Assembly (NCBI RefSeq): GCF_000002425.4
Contig: NC_037267.1
Location: 11,791,533-11,855,532, forward strand
DNA length: 64,000 nt
Direction of reading: 5' to 3'
Source: Physcomitrium patens
Lineage: Eukaryota; Streptophyta; Bryopsida; Funariales; Funariaceae
Positions 23,860 through 36,479 of the stretch are shown here, piece by piece. The stretch's first letter is position 1, and the number at the start of each line of letters is the position of its first letter. The notes beneath the pieces were generated by a model. The model was given only the letters and a program-made list of their open reading frames with translations, was not told the origin of the DNA and did no database searches. The translations under genes were made by a program, and so were the position numbers.

Positions 23860-24358
23860 TGTCACGGATATACATATTAACATTAGTATTTACTTAGATA
23901 AGAAAAATTAAATATTAATAGATAAATTTAATTATATCTTATAAAAAATATTGATAAAAGATTTATAGATATAGACTTGACTTTCTAAGTATTTGTAGGT
24001 GATTGTTGGATTACAAATTAGATCAAGATGGCTACTTATCATATAATTTTTTGATGTGGCATATATGTTAGAAACTTATCATATAAGTTAGATATGTATT
24101 GAATGACTTATACAACATTGCCATATAGTTCTTTAGTTAGATAGTATATATAGAAGAAAGAGTGAGGCTTTTGTCACTCTTATCAATATTTTTTTTTGCT
24201 TGTAGTTTAGTTTTTAAATTTTGTAGCTTACTTATCTTTGGTAGTAGTTACTTTAGTTTCTTTTTGAATATACATACTTTCTTATTTCTTTTATGTTATT
24301 TTTTTTTGAAATACATCTCATTTATTTAATTATATTCTTTATATTTTTGTCCTTGATA
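23860..24358 (+). repeat. Element A 3' LTR
   Basis: Starts TGTCACGGATATACATATTA (H: TGTCACGGACATACATATAA) and ends TTTGTCCTTGATA (H: TTGTCCTTGACA). It carries the TATA region 'AGATAGTATATATAGAAG' (about 24140) and the decayed hairpin. This closes element A at the right. Confidence 0.85.
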
Positions 24359-24459
24359 CTATGGTTTTTTGATATAGGTAGTGGTTAAAAAATTCTATAA
24401 GGTGAATAATAAGGGATTTTTTTAAAATTAATAAATAATATTAAATAAAAATATTGACA

Positions 24460-25048
24460 AAAATATGTTTTAATGGAATTAGCAATGATTCAAAAGACTT
24501 CCTAACAAAAAAAATTTGAATTTGTTGTAATTAATATAAACTATCTCTAGACTAAATGCATCTTTTGAATAATAATATCATTCTTGAAATATATTCATAA
24601 TTAGAAGAAGTTCTTTGTTATAGATATTATAATTAATCTTGATTATTAAAAATTCTCTTAAATAAAGAACTACATAATGAAGTTTGTTATCTAAAGCAAA
24701 GCCAAATAAATTTTTTTGTATATAAAATGGCATAGAAATTGATATAAAATTTATGATGCAATAAAAAATAATTTTAAACTTAAAATTTTGTTTAATCCTA
24801 TTATTGCTACTTAAGTTTGTCTTAACAAGTTAAGCATGTAAATAAAATTGTAACTTGAAAAAAAATATTAATAACAATCTAATAATAATTTATAAATTCT
24901 AAAAAAAATTGATATTTATTCTTGGTTGAAGATTTTTTTAATTAATGAGAGTCTAGAATTCTTTAGATCTATTATAAGATTATCATTTAAAATGAAGGAT
25001 TTCAAAAAATTAACTTAAATTATATAAAATGTTTAATTTTCTATTTTA
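24460..25048 (-). pseudogene. Element E: chromovirus RNase H/RT fragment
   Basis: Minus-strand match to D around 47440-48040: 'GCAATGATTCAAAAGACTTC', then 'ATCATTCTTGAAATATATTC', 'AAGAAGTTCTTTGTTATAG' and the 'TCATTTAAAATGA' motif. Heavily decayed, no LTR attached; a Z repeat starts at 25049. Confidence 0.7.
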
Positions 25049-26299
25049 GTATTATTATACTTTAACAAAGATATTTGATGAAAGAATTCTATATATATAT
25101 ATATACCTAAAATTGCTATAGATGTATATCTAAAAATACTTTGGTTTGATATCTAAAGGGTTCTAGTTGCAAATTAGGATTAAAACAAATCCTAAGGCAC
25201 AAAACTATACATCTATAGCAATTTTAGGTATTTTTTTGTTGATTTGAGAATAAGGTTGAAAAGCACATTTGATAGGATTTCTTTGAGCATTGATTTTAAG
25301 TGAATTAAATTAATATTAGCTTTATAAAAGCTTTATAAATTTAGGATTATTTTTCGTAATTCCATTTTTTTATGGAATAGAGAAGGATTTATATTTTGAG
25401 AAATTTTATAAATTATATGGCAAACTTATTAGTAAAAATTTATAGATTTATAAATATAATTAAATTTAATATATTTTTTAATATAAATTTTATTTAAAAT
25501 ATTAAATTAAATTAAATATTATAAAAATTTAAATAAATTAGAATCTTTAAAACTAAAATTTGAGACTTATTAAGGATTTCTATGATTTTAAGCAATCTAT
25601 TGATTGGATTGTGGTGATTCTTCATAAACTTATAATTTTTAAAATTTATGAAAATTTTGAAACCAAGTAAATAATGAAAAAATAATGTATTCATACCAAA
25701 AGATTGACATCAAGGTTAGAAAACGAAGAAAACTATCTTAGTTGATTAGGTGTTTTTTATTCTTAAAATATATGTTTTTTTATCTTCAATTTTTTTATAT
25801 TTTTTTAACTAAGAATTTAAGAAATTTTAAATATTAAAATAAAATTAAAATTAACTTAATAACTAAGACTTCAAATCTATTGTAAGATTTATTTAGGATT
25901 CAATTAAAATTTAGTAAAAGTTTTTGAAGGATTTTTATGAATTTTTTAGGATTTTTCTAAGATTACTTATGATTTTTGAATAATTTATTTAAGATTGATT
26001 AGATTTTTTTTATAATTGGTTGAAATTTCTTGAGGATTTATTTAGATTATTTAAGAATATTCAAGGTTTATTTGAAATACATTAGATTGTGATAAAATTG
26101 AGACATATCTAATTTTTTTTAAATTAATAGGATCTACTTATGATAATTAGAAGCTTCCTATAATATTTTAAGATTGCCAAAAAGGTGTCATAAATACATT
26201 ATGTACTATTTTGGATTGTAAAATTAACTTGAAGATAATTTTAAACCATTTTGTAATCAAATACCAAGTACATTTTTAAGTTAATTTTTTTATAATACA
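25049..26299 (+). repeat. Z-family LTR
   Basis: The start region aligns with the Z 5' end ('TAACAAAGATATTTGATGAAAG'), and the end TTTTTTATAATACAG fits the Z 3' end. Conserved block 'AAATCCTAAGGCACAAAACT' at about 25177. About 1250 bp, no telomere-like array. An AT run lies at about 25090. Confidence 0.65.
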
Positions 26300-26539
26300 G
26301 TAGCATCTTGAATCTTTTTGGTTAATTTTTTTTATTATCTATGTCTAAATCTAATCTAATTTAGGTCTTTGGTTTATATTAGTGGATCATATATTTCCAA
26401 CAAATCTTCAGCCTTGCTCATTGAAGTCTTCCCACTGTCTAAACTTTAGTGGTTTAGATCTAATACTTGTTTAATAGGATCAATTATCATAAGTCAATAC
26501 ATGTCCTAGGTTGCTTCTATAATTTGGATAGTGGTGAAA

Positions 26540-27040
26540 AGAATCATGAGGTACTCAAAAGGTACATTGAATTATAAATTATGCTTTGGTGGTAAGAAAA
26601 ATAATTTGTTGATTTGTTGCAATGAGAATTAGATTGAAGATGTAAATCATAAAAGATCTACTACAAAATAAATATTCTTTGTAGAAATAAAAGTTATTTT
26701 TGGAATTTCAAGAGACAATCTACTATTGAAGAATCAACCATAAATATAGAGTACATGGCAATGAGTCATTGTACAATGAAAGCTTATTGGATAAAGCAAT
26801 TTTTAGAGGATAATGAACTTACATAAATTGAATAAATTTGAATCATATGTAATAATAAAAAAATTCTTGTTTTTAAAAATAATCCAAAATATTTTACTTA
26901 TTTAAAATACCGTAATATTCAATGCCACTTTATAAAAAAAAAGTAAAAAAATAATAATAGGTATAATTTGTATGTAATAAGAAAAAATGTGGCAAATTTC
27001 ATTTAAAAAAAGTAAAAAAAGATAGACATGTGAAGTTAAT
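26540..27040 (+). pseudogene. Ty1/copia RNase H relic
   Basis: Reads in the copia RNase H order. First a 'LKGTLNYKLCFGG' type block (26555-26600). Then, in another frame, 'RQSTIEESTINIEYMAMSHC' (family: RQ..VALSTTEAEYMA), followed by 'KAYWIKQFLE' (26779-26810). A 'HIDVQYHF' relic comes last (about 26910-26930). The catalytic Asp-Trp block is corrupted and a frameshift separates the parts. Dead fragment, 3' end of copia pol. Confidence 0.75.
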
Positions 27041-27968
27041 AAAGGTAATAAGTTTGAAAGCCTTAGATTATTTAGAAAGTCTAAATGTTAATGTAATAAG
27101 GATAAATAGTAATTACAAAAGAACAAAAAGTCTTTACTATGGTAATTATTTAAAGATTAAATATGAATAAATTAAAATAAAATAAAATTATTAAAATTAA
27201 TTATATTTAAATTTTTTAAAAGATAATCTATTAAGTATATAAAATAATTTAAGATAATATAATAGTGATGATAATAAAAATATTTATTACCATAATTATT
27301 TATTTTAAAAACCTAATATATATTTTTGTATAAAATATTTATTTTATATAAATAATTTAATAATTTTGTAATATTTTTATAGATTATTTTAATAAAACAT
27401 GAAATTATTATTTTATTATTTATTTTTAATGATATTTTATATCAATTAATTATATTACATAATTTTTTTATATTTATATTTTTAATTTTTTTAATATATA
27501 TATATAAAATCTCAATTATCCATATTTTATTGTATCTTCAAAAAAACTTGACATTAATATTTTTAATTATTTATTTAAATCCAAATCTAAATATATGTTT
27601 TTAAATTTTGGTTCTTGCTGTATTTTCATGCTTCATTTCAACCAACATATTTTTTATAATTGTAATATGAGTAGAATGATTATTCTGTAATTTAAAATTT
27701 TAAAATTTAAGTTCATTTTTTATTTTTTTTCTTACATGTTTTCTTTTTCCCAATAATTTGATAAATGTTGAATATTCATATTATTTTTTTATCATCCTTT
27801 TCAAATTACATGATATTGAAAATAAAAATTTAATTCTAATTAATCAAAGAATTTTTTTACTAAATATAATGTAACTCTCATATATCTTATGTGATTTAAA
27901 AAGTAAAAATACTATTATAATTTATATAAATTTATATATTTAAAATTTAACTTCTTTTTAAACCAAAT

Positions 27969-28027
<59 letters not shown>

Positions 28028-28200
28028 TATAATAATTGAATATATCCTAAATGTTTTCTTTTTATTGAGTTTGATAAAATGATCTCTTTTGTTATTTGAT
28101 ATCTTGCTGCATGTTTGGATTTTGAATTTAAAACTTTTTTGTTATAATATTTTTCAACATACATCAACCAACTATTACGCGTATTGAAGATAGACTAGTT
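27041..28200. other. AT-rich DNA with (AT)n at 27970-28032
   Basis: No coding signal. The ORF at 27958-28167 owes its length to translating the AT microsatellite. Could include the LTR of the copia relic, but I cannot define its ends. Confidence 0.5.
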
Positions 28201-30839
28201 GAATCCATGTTATTGTTATAAAAAATATGTCATTTAGAATTGAGACTTCATCTTCAAACAAAACATTCTTTAAGTGAAAGCAAAGGAAGACATGGCTTAT
28301 TTCACATCCTTTAAGCTATTCTACACAATATCTAATGATTGCTTATTGTTCCAATAACTCATCAACTATCAACATCTATATATTTGAGCTTGTTAATAAT
28401 TTCACATTGAGTATAACACATTAGTTTTGTGAATGCTAATAAAGTTCAGTGCAAGTATACATAGTAATCAAAACAAATGAAATAAAGCAAAATCAAGATG
28501 GGATACTATATTAATTTTTGCCAAAAAAACTAATCTAAAGAAATAACTTTAAATCTAGTCCTAGCAATCATTTTAAATCTTCAAAAATAATTTAAGATAA
28601 TTTTACTAAAGATCACTCAAGAATGGTTATAAATCAATAATATAAAATATAACAATAGATCTTTGAATTTGGTAAAAAACAAAGATGATAAGTATTATCA
28701 TTTCGACCAAGCCTAAGCCTCGTTTTTCAAAATTTCACAATGCAATATAATAAAAAAAATATTTTAACAAAGCCCTATATTCATTTGTATTTTTTCTTGA
28801 ATTGCATGAAAGAACCTTGCTACTTGCTCTAGCATGCTCCCTTCAAACGTCTATTATTCATCTCCAAATAAGACCATTTCAATTATAGACCAAATATGGA
28901 ATTTAAAAAACAAAAAGTTTTTAAAAGATTTTTGTAGTCTACTTCCTAATAGGAGAACTTTATATGCAAAAAATATCAATAAATCCAATAATAATATTTA
29001 TGGATGTTACATCATTCAATCATGTTTTTAATAAAAACTTTTGCTTCATTATTTTTATCAATTTTTTTAATGAAAATAATGATGATTGAGTTAAAAGCCA
29101 ATACAATATCCTTTTTTGAGATACAAGTGAATTATATGTGTTGTTAAGTCCTTGTGAATTGCTTCATAACTCAACTTTTGCTTTACTTTTGATGAAAACA
29201 ATGAGAGATGTATCCAATCAAAGATCAAATTTGTCTCCTTTGAATTGTCCTTGTGAACTATTTTATATAAGAGATAATTTATTACTACAATCATTGTAGA
29301 AATAATTGGATTTAATTTATTTTTTCATCCTTTTAAGGCCATCCACAATCTATCCTTAATTTAAATGTAGGTTTATTTCGGGTCAAGGATTTACAGAGTC
29401 CCCACATTATATGGTATTTATTCATTTTAATTTTTTAATGTTAATATTGATTACCAAAAATAAATAAAAATCATGTGATTGTTTCTGAAAATAGAAAGAA
29501 TGCATATTTTTAACAATTAAAGGAGATTTATCTAATATTGATGAATTAAATAATTGCATTAAAAGGTTGATAAAGCTTATTATTCTAATAAATCATGTTC
29601 CTACAGCAATAGGAGGTGTTATGAGAGAGCGATAGATGATTGCCAAATTAGAATTGAGAAGTAAATTAGAAAGTGCCAACATAGTGGATCTTTAAGTTTA
29701 ATTTTTAAAAGAGAAGAAAAGAAGTTATAATTTTTAAAGCTTGTTATTGGTTGAAATTGAAAATTCTTTCTTGTTTGGATTTTTATTTTTTTAAATCAGA
29801 AAAATAAAAGGAAGAAAATTTGGGATATAATGATTTATTTTTATTTTCATTTTGACATTTCATAAATATTTTTTCCTTTCAAAAATCGCATGAGGCTTCC
29901 ATCAAGAGGGATTTTGTAGATTTTGTAAAAATTTCCTATTAAAAGTATAAAATATTAAGTTTTTAATTTTTCAATGATTGTTGTGACGATGATTCTTTTA
30001 TTATAATTTAAAGTAAAAAGTTAAAGTATTTTTTTCCCATGCAATGGCATCTTCTTGTTTTGTACTATTAAGAAAAGAAAATCTTCACTCAGGAATAAAT
30101 TTTCTTAAAAGATCTGTACCTTCCACAGTAAGAGTTGCATAAAGACTTTTAAAAGTTGCAGAAACGTTAGTGTCAGAGTGTAGTCTTTCTGCAACTTTAG
30201 TAAAAGTTCTGTGCCTTTCAGAGTGTCATCTTTCCGCAACTTTCTATGTCCAAAGATCTCCCTAGAAACCATTAGATCTCTATTAGAAACCATTACAACT
30301 TATTTACAAGATCAGACAATAATGGGATATAATTTTTGGGAGGATATTAAATAAAAGCATCAAGAGTGAGCTTAGAAGTCTCTATCATTTGCCCTTTAAA
30401 GTTGTCTTCTTTTGTTTATATCAAGAAAAGTTTATTGTGAATAAGATAAAAGGTGATGAAATTGAGTATGTGTTGCAAGCTATCTCTTCTTTACAAGAGG
30501 ACCAATGAAGAGGGTCAACAACTGTTCAAATCTCCATTCAAACATTGGTCCATTTAACTTTTATTTGAACCTCTTTTCCAAAACATTCTCCTTCTCTATC
30601 ATTTGCAAATGTTTTTATTTTTGTTTGTTACCACCATCCCCTAGGTTTTATAAATATATATATATATATATATATATAATTTGAGGAAAGACTACACTCT
30701 GACATTAACTCTCAGTCCTATACAAAGTGCATAACTGCATATCACTTGTCATTGCATAGCATCCCAAGTCTTAAAGAGTAAAATGAAGTAGTGGAAGGCA
30801 TGGTCCAAGTCTTCAGAATCTAGAAATCCTTCGCTTTGG
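28201..30839. other. AT-rich DNA, no gene recognised; local inverted repeats
   Basis: Less decayed than the transposon layers but with no convincing ORF; small ORFs at 28834, 29091 and 30105 lack domains. It contains a perfect 13-bp stem (AAAGTTGCAGAAA 30152-30164 with TTTCTGCAACTTT 30186-30198, 21-nt loop). A longer-range inverted repeat (30166-30189 with 30686-30709, 23 of 24 matching) and a TA run at 30654-30679 are also present. Confidence 0.5.
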
Positions 30840-32120
30840 CAGACAAACCTCCAGGCCAATGATACTTGGGCCAAATTTTACCCAACTGCCCGTGGATGAA
30901 ATTATGGTGGACAGCGGACGAAGTGGGCAGCATCCCATGAGCTGCCCGAAGTTGGGCTGCCCCGCACTGGGCTGACCCGAGATGGGTTCCCGGTTCGGAC
31001 CTGCAGGAGGAGGTTGTTTTCCGTGTTTAGTTGTGTTTTGTTGTTCATGTTGTATTGCAAGGATATAATGGGTTGCAGGTTGTCATATTTGAGTGTGCAG
31101 GGTTTCGATGGTTTTACTTCTATCTGTGTCGTTTCCCACATATTCGTGTGTTTGAGTTTTGTTCTACACAGTTGACAATGTGGCTCTTCGGCTTGGCAGC
31201 ATGTTGCTCCTCGTCCCTGAATCTACTCGTATTGCCGTGTACTTTGTCGCTAAACCTTTAAGTCTCCTTCGTCTGGTGTTTTCGAGAAGAAATGCAAGCT
31301 TAGTTAAAAGTCATCATTTCTAGCTCAACTGAACAGTCACGAGCTATTTCGCATTCCCTTCACGTACGCAGTCGCTGAACTGGGAGCTTTTCGAGGCTCC
31401 TGTGCCAACCTCTTAGGTCCTCAGTTTCACCTACCTCGTCGTAGTCACTGAGCCATGTTCACTGAATCGTCGTTCCAGCATCACCCTCGCGCATCTGATG
31501 CCCTCCACCTTTTCGCATCTACTTTCATATTTTTGCCTCCCTCTCATACTGTTTCTCTCTCCTTGTTCTCTAACTAATTATTGCGTTGATTTGTTGTTCT
31601 GAAATCGGTAATTTTGGCACTACGGGACTGATTACAAACGTCGTAGAAGATGTCTCTTGTCAAAATCAGTGTGGATCTTGTTCGTTGAATTCTGGTGAAA
31701 CAAATCCATGAGATGCTGTTTGGAAGCTACCCTGAGTTTTCTAGATATCATGCCATGCCCTCCTCCCACGCATCACCGACCTGCCACAGACATCACATGA
31801 TTTGTGTGGTGACGATATTTGCGAACAGAACAAACTTGACTATACTATCTACCAGAGACTTGCTAAGGAAAAGTGAAACAAAACGCAACTACCGTGCGTT
31901 GATTTCTAAGTACGTGTCTTGTCAGCCGCAATTTACTGAACCTAGCAGCTTCGGTCGGTGATGAAACACTGTAACAGTTGCTGAATTCCATCAGAATTGC
32001 CCACTTAAAAACATTGTTCGACAAAATATATTTCAACGTGAAAACTGAAGAGCCTACAAGTCTCAAATTTGCTGAGTGCATGTGTCACTGTGATCACGTA
32101 GCACATGACAACCCACTTGC
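30840..32120. other. GC-balanced, CpG-containing island; possible host-gene remnant
   Basis: Base composition changes sharply: roughly half G+C in 30880-31480, many CG dinucleotides and no transposon similarity I can see. ORFs of 76 (31031-31261 +), 79 (30902-31141 -) and 88 codons (31695-31961 +) show no domain. The stretch 31500-31700 is pyrimidine-rich and could be a promoter, UTR or intron. The lack of CG depletion suggests DNA that was not methylated for long, hence a gene part, a promoter or a recent insertion. I cannot name a product. Confidence 0.45.
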
Positions 32121-32540
32121 AAGAACAATGAATAAAAATTTCAATAAACTTATTAATAAATAACACTTTATAAAAAAAAATACAATTCCTAGTACTCAGT
32201 TCTCCCAATTGCATTTTCTTCATAAAAAATAAATTTGAAAATAAACATGCTATTAAAATTTACATATGTGAACTTAAATATATTGTATAATCAATAAATT
32301 AAAAAAAATAAATTGAACAATTGTAGAATATGTGATTAATGTAAAATATTATTGGCTTTAATAATAAATAAATAAATAAAATCAATAATTTTTATGATCC
32401 ACATGTTGGAATTTTGTATATTTATTTTTAAGTACTAATGATGTGGTTTTTATTAAAATAAATAATAATATAAATAGAATAAGTTACTACATAAAAGATA
32501 TTATCTTAAGTAAGTTTCTAGTGGTCAAAGAATTAGCTCT
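32121..32540. other. AT-rich spacer
   Basis: Returns to high AT. Nothing recognised before the chromovirus LTR. Confidence 0.5.
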
Positions 32541-32995
32541 ATTATAGATATAGTTGACACTAATAATTACTTAGATAAGAGGAATTAAGTAGAATTAAAT
32601 AAAAGTAGAAGAATATATATTATCTTATAAAGTAGCTTCTTAGAAGCTTTATAGATGAAAATTTGATTTTATAAGTGTTTGTAGATGATTGGTAGGTTAA
32701 AAATTTGGCCAAGAAACTAGTCACATGTTATATATGTTGGCCACTTGTAATACAAATTGGCCATATAGCACATATATAAATAACTTACCTTGCAAGTTAA
32801 GCACATGTTGCAGGTCATATAAAACATTGTCACAAAGCTCCTAGTTAGGTAGTATATTTAAGAGTGAGGTTTTCTTCATTCTTATCAATTCTTTACTTAC
32901 AATTAGTTTAGTTCTAAGAATCTCTTAAAATCTAGTCTTTAGAAATAGCTATTTTAGTTTCTTTTTAAATATACATATTTTTTATTTTATTTTTT
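32541..32995 (+). repeat. Element C (Chr) 5' LTR, decayed
   Basis: Aligns to the H LTR: 'AATAATTACTTAGATAAGAG' near the start, 'TAGCTTCTTAGAAGCTTTATAG', 'AAAACATTGTCAC', the TATA region 'AGTATATTTAAGAGTGAGG' (TATATATA lost) and 'TTCATTCTTATCAATTC'. The 3' end is disrupted and its primer site is not visible. Confidence 0.75.
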
Positions 32996-33114
32996 TCAAT
33001 ATTCTTTAAAATTTTAAAATTTTCTTTATTCTTGAGTCTTTTTTTCTACTTAACTTGAATATTATTAGATTTTTTTAATCTATATTTTTGAAGAAATCAA
33101 AATAATGCAATATT

Positions 33115-33725
33115 AAAATAAAGAATGCAATATTAAAAATGTAGTAGCAAATGAGAGAATTAATGCTTACAATTCATTAATTTAATTCACTAGAATAAAA
33201 AATATCAAGATTTATTGGAAGTGAAGATATAGAGATGATTAAAATTGCTTCACCATCTATACCAAATCATATAATAAAATATTATTAAAGAATTAATAAA
33301 TAAAGCGTTACTTTGTTTAAAAAGTTTGATAGTGAAAAATCAAAGTTTTGAAGAAATCAAAGTCTTTGATTGATAAATCTTCAAAACTTTGAATTTGAAG
33401 CTCAATTATCAATTGTCTTTGATTTTTAAATTTTTATTTGAAAATTGTATAATTAAACCTCATTGTTTTTATAATTCAATAGTAATAACAACTCTTAGTC
33501 AATACATACATTTAAAAGTGAAAGACATGCAAATTTATGTCGTATATTTTAAATTTGTTATTGAGCAAGAAAAGACTTGATGTCATAAAAAATGATTGTG
33601 TTTATTTTATGGAGAACCTAAAGTTATTACTAAACATTGTCGAAAGAAATAATTCAATCTCAAAATAAAAAGCATGGTTGTCAAAGAAGATAATATGTTA
33701 GAAAATAAGTTTGTCTAGCTACAAT
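33115..33725 (+). pseudogene. Element C gag relic, internally deleted and rearranged
   Basis: The N-terminus (relic of MHQLN, 'GSEDIEM' at about 33218) leads to 'KKFDSEKSKF' (33338-33357). The sequence then flips to minus-strand gag for about 70 bp (33358-33430), and returns to plus-strand gag at the 'HYYNS' part (33463), then 'FVIEQEKT' and the knuckle relic. About 500 bp of the capsid region is missing. It ends 'FV-stop-LQ-stop' at 33710-33725, matching the H gag end. Confidence 0.8.
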
Positions 33726-36154
33726 AGGAACCACGTGGTTGAAATCTTGTACACTACCTAATAAAGGTATTATTCTCTCTTCAAAATCCTTTGATTATTT
33801 TACAATAGATTTTTTTTTAGAATCTAAAAATCACAGAATCTTTACCTTAATAAATTCAAGATTATTAATTAATTAATTAATTATTTATTTATTATAAAAA
33901 CTTTGTTAAAAGACATAGAATAATTTTACTTAAAAAAAATCTATACATATAGAAGTCATAAATAATTATTATTTATCTTCTAGAGATATTATGCATGAAA
34001 TTATTATTGTAGATGTAGTAAAAATAGTCATAATAGCTTATTGATATTCAATATTATTATATCTCCTTCTAATCTAATTATTTTAGATTTATAATGGCTA
34101 AAAAAATATAATGCTTAAATAGATTGGATTTCTTTTTTTTTTTTTTTTTGCAACATAATTAAAAATTTTGTTGATCATGATAAAAGTTATAAGTCTTATA
34201 TAACCAAATCTTTATTTGCAAGTGCAAGAACTTTTATGCATGTTGCAAAAGAAGGATCGTCTTTTAATATATATGTCAAATATATTTTTAATAGTAAAAA
34301 AAACTTCAATTGTATACTAATCAAATATAAAGATTATCAAGATATTTTTAAAAAAAACATAGATATTATTTCAAAATATTATTCTTATGACTATTCAATT
34401 AATATATAATAAATAATTAAATTTATATTTGGACTAATCTACAACTTATTACAAAATGAATTATTTGAACTCAAGAAGTACATTAATAAGAACATAGCAA
34501 AAAAATTCATTTTTCATTTAAAATCTAAGTATGAAATCTTATTATATTTATAAAGAAAAAAAATCTCTATAAATTTTTATAGACTATTAAGGATTTAATA
34601 AGAATATTATTAATAGTTGTCCTCTAATTTTCTATTAATACTTTTTGATTAATTGAATCAAGCTAGAAACTATAAAGAATATAAATCTAGTATACACTAA
34701 AGAATGAAATAAATAGAAGGTTGTATTTTGAATTAAGTATAAATATATTTAATATAATATTATACCTTTTGGACTCATAAATGGATTTATTATTTTTTGA
34801 AATTTAATAAATGAATTTCTAAAAAGTTTTTAGATGATTTTATTATTTTTCATCTAAATGATATTTAAATCTATTCTAAAAACATAAAAGAGCATAAACT
34901 TCATGTTTGTTGTATATTATAAAAACTTAGAGATACAAGACTATATACTAAGATTAAAAACAAAATTATATATTTCATATAATTTAAGTTGGATTTTTAA
35001 GATATATCATTTCAAATGATGGCCTTATGATAAATGTTTTAAGAAATTTGAACCATTAGAGATTAAAAGATTTTAAAAATAATAAAACATGTCCAACTCT
35101 ATTTGAGATTTTTTAAATAATATCAAATTTTTATGAAATTAAAGCATTACTTATATATTTGATTTATAATAATAAACTTAAATAGAATAAAGAAGCTAAA
35201 GCAATATTTCAAACTTTAAAGATAATTTTTATTATTTTTACAATTAATTATAAGATAAAAAGAACTTCTTACAACTGCCAATTATTTACAAGAATAATAC
35301 AATTATTTGAAAAGTTCTTTTAGTCCAATGATTTTTTATATGAATTACAAGAATTTAGAGTATTTTATTTCAGCACGCATTTTGAATTATTACAAAGCTT
35401 GTGAAAATATGTCCTTATTTAAATTTATATTTAATATTACTTATTGATAAAAAAATAATACAATTTATTAGATTTCTTTTTTAGATATTCTTATCTTGTA
35501 CCAAAAAAAAAGAGATGGACGTGTAATTAATAACAAAGTATTCTTTTAAAGCCAAAGGAATTTCACCTTTAAGTAATGAAATCAATGCTAATTATTGATT
35601 TAATATTTTTAATTAAATTCAAGTAAGCATGTCTTTAAATCTTTTTGTTTATGATATTAAGAATAATTCTTCTAAATCTCATGATATTTCTAACTTACAA
35701 TTAAAAAATAATCTATTGTACTTTGAAGAATGCTTATATGTTCTAGAATATGAAGTATAATTATAAGATCTTCAAATTGGATATAACTATTCAATTGTAT
35801 GATATTTTGAATACAACAAGATCTTAGAGTTAATTTCAATTTTTTTTAATAGCTTCAAATAAAAAAAATAGTTAAAGACTTTGTAATATCATGTGATATT
35901 TTTTTAAGATTAAAAACTCACTATTATTGATCTTATCAATTTTTCCAACTACTATCTATACCAACAAAACTATAGTTCTTTCTTTCTATAGATTTTATTA
36001 TAAATCTTTTAATTTTTAGTTTTATAAATCTATAATTATAATAATATATTATTTTATTAAATGGCATATTTTATATTATATAAAAAATCTATTAAAAATA
36101 AAGAAACAATTAATTATTTTTTGCCATTATTTATTGCTATCATAAATTATCAAA
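33726..36154 (+). pseudogene. Element C pol relic (protease to integrase)
   Basis: Protease 'EVINNY' relic (about 33952), 'GLSWLEKYN' relic, RT 'FGPIY'-type and 'DYxGFNKN' relics (34430-34620), and 'MPFGLIN' relic (34760). The YLDD site is changed to a His-Leu-Asn-Asp type (about 34850). RNase H is mostly deleted (around 35240-35290). Integrase zinc region and core continue to the 'YHGLPK' point at 36154, where an LTR fragment starts. Many stops. Confidence 0.8.
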
Positions 36155-36442
36155 TGTTACACATATACATATAGTTACTTAAATAATATGAATAGAAAGA
36201 AGTAGGTAAAAATAGATTAATTTGATGATATCTTATAAAGAGGTTTTTTAGAAGCTTCATAGATGTAATTTCACCTTTATAAATATCTATAGGTGATTAA
36301 TAGTTTAAAAACTTAGCCAACAAATTAGCCGCATATCACATATATTAGTAGCTTGAAGTATAAGCTAAAAATGTGGTACACATATAGGAATATTATTTTA
36401 TAAGTTAAGATATGTGTTTTGTAAATTATACACACGTTGGAA
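36155..36442 (+). repeat. Truncated chromovirus LTR (+)
   Basis: Starts TGTTACACATATACATATAG (LTR start in H: TGTCACGGACATAC) inside element C's integrase and follows the LTR for about 290 bp to 'CACACGTTGGAAGTCC', then stops. About half of the LTR is missing. What follows belongs to an inverted element, so this is a rearrangement point. Confidence 0.7.
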
Positions 36443-36479
36443 GTCCAATTTAAGATTAAAAAACACCAAGTTTATATAT

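Noticed and set aside
27958..28167. 69-codon ORF
   Set aside because: Mostly a translation of the AT microsatellite (Tyr-Ile repeats).
31031..31961. Calling the 76- and 88-codon ORFs real genes
   Set aside because: No domain, no conserved motif and no clear splice or start signals; only the composition of the island is supported.
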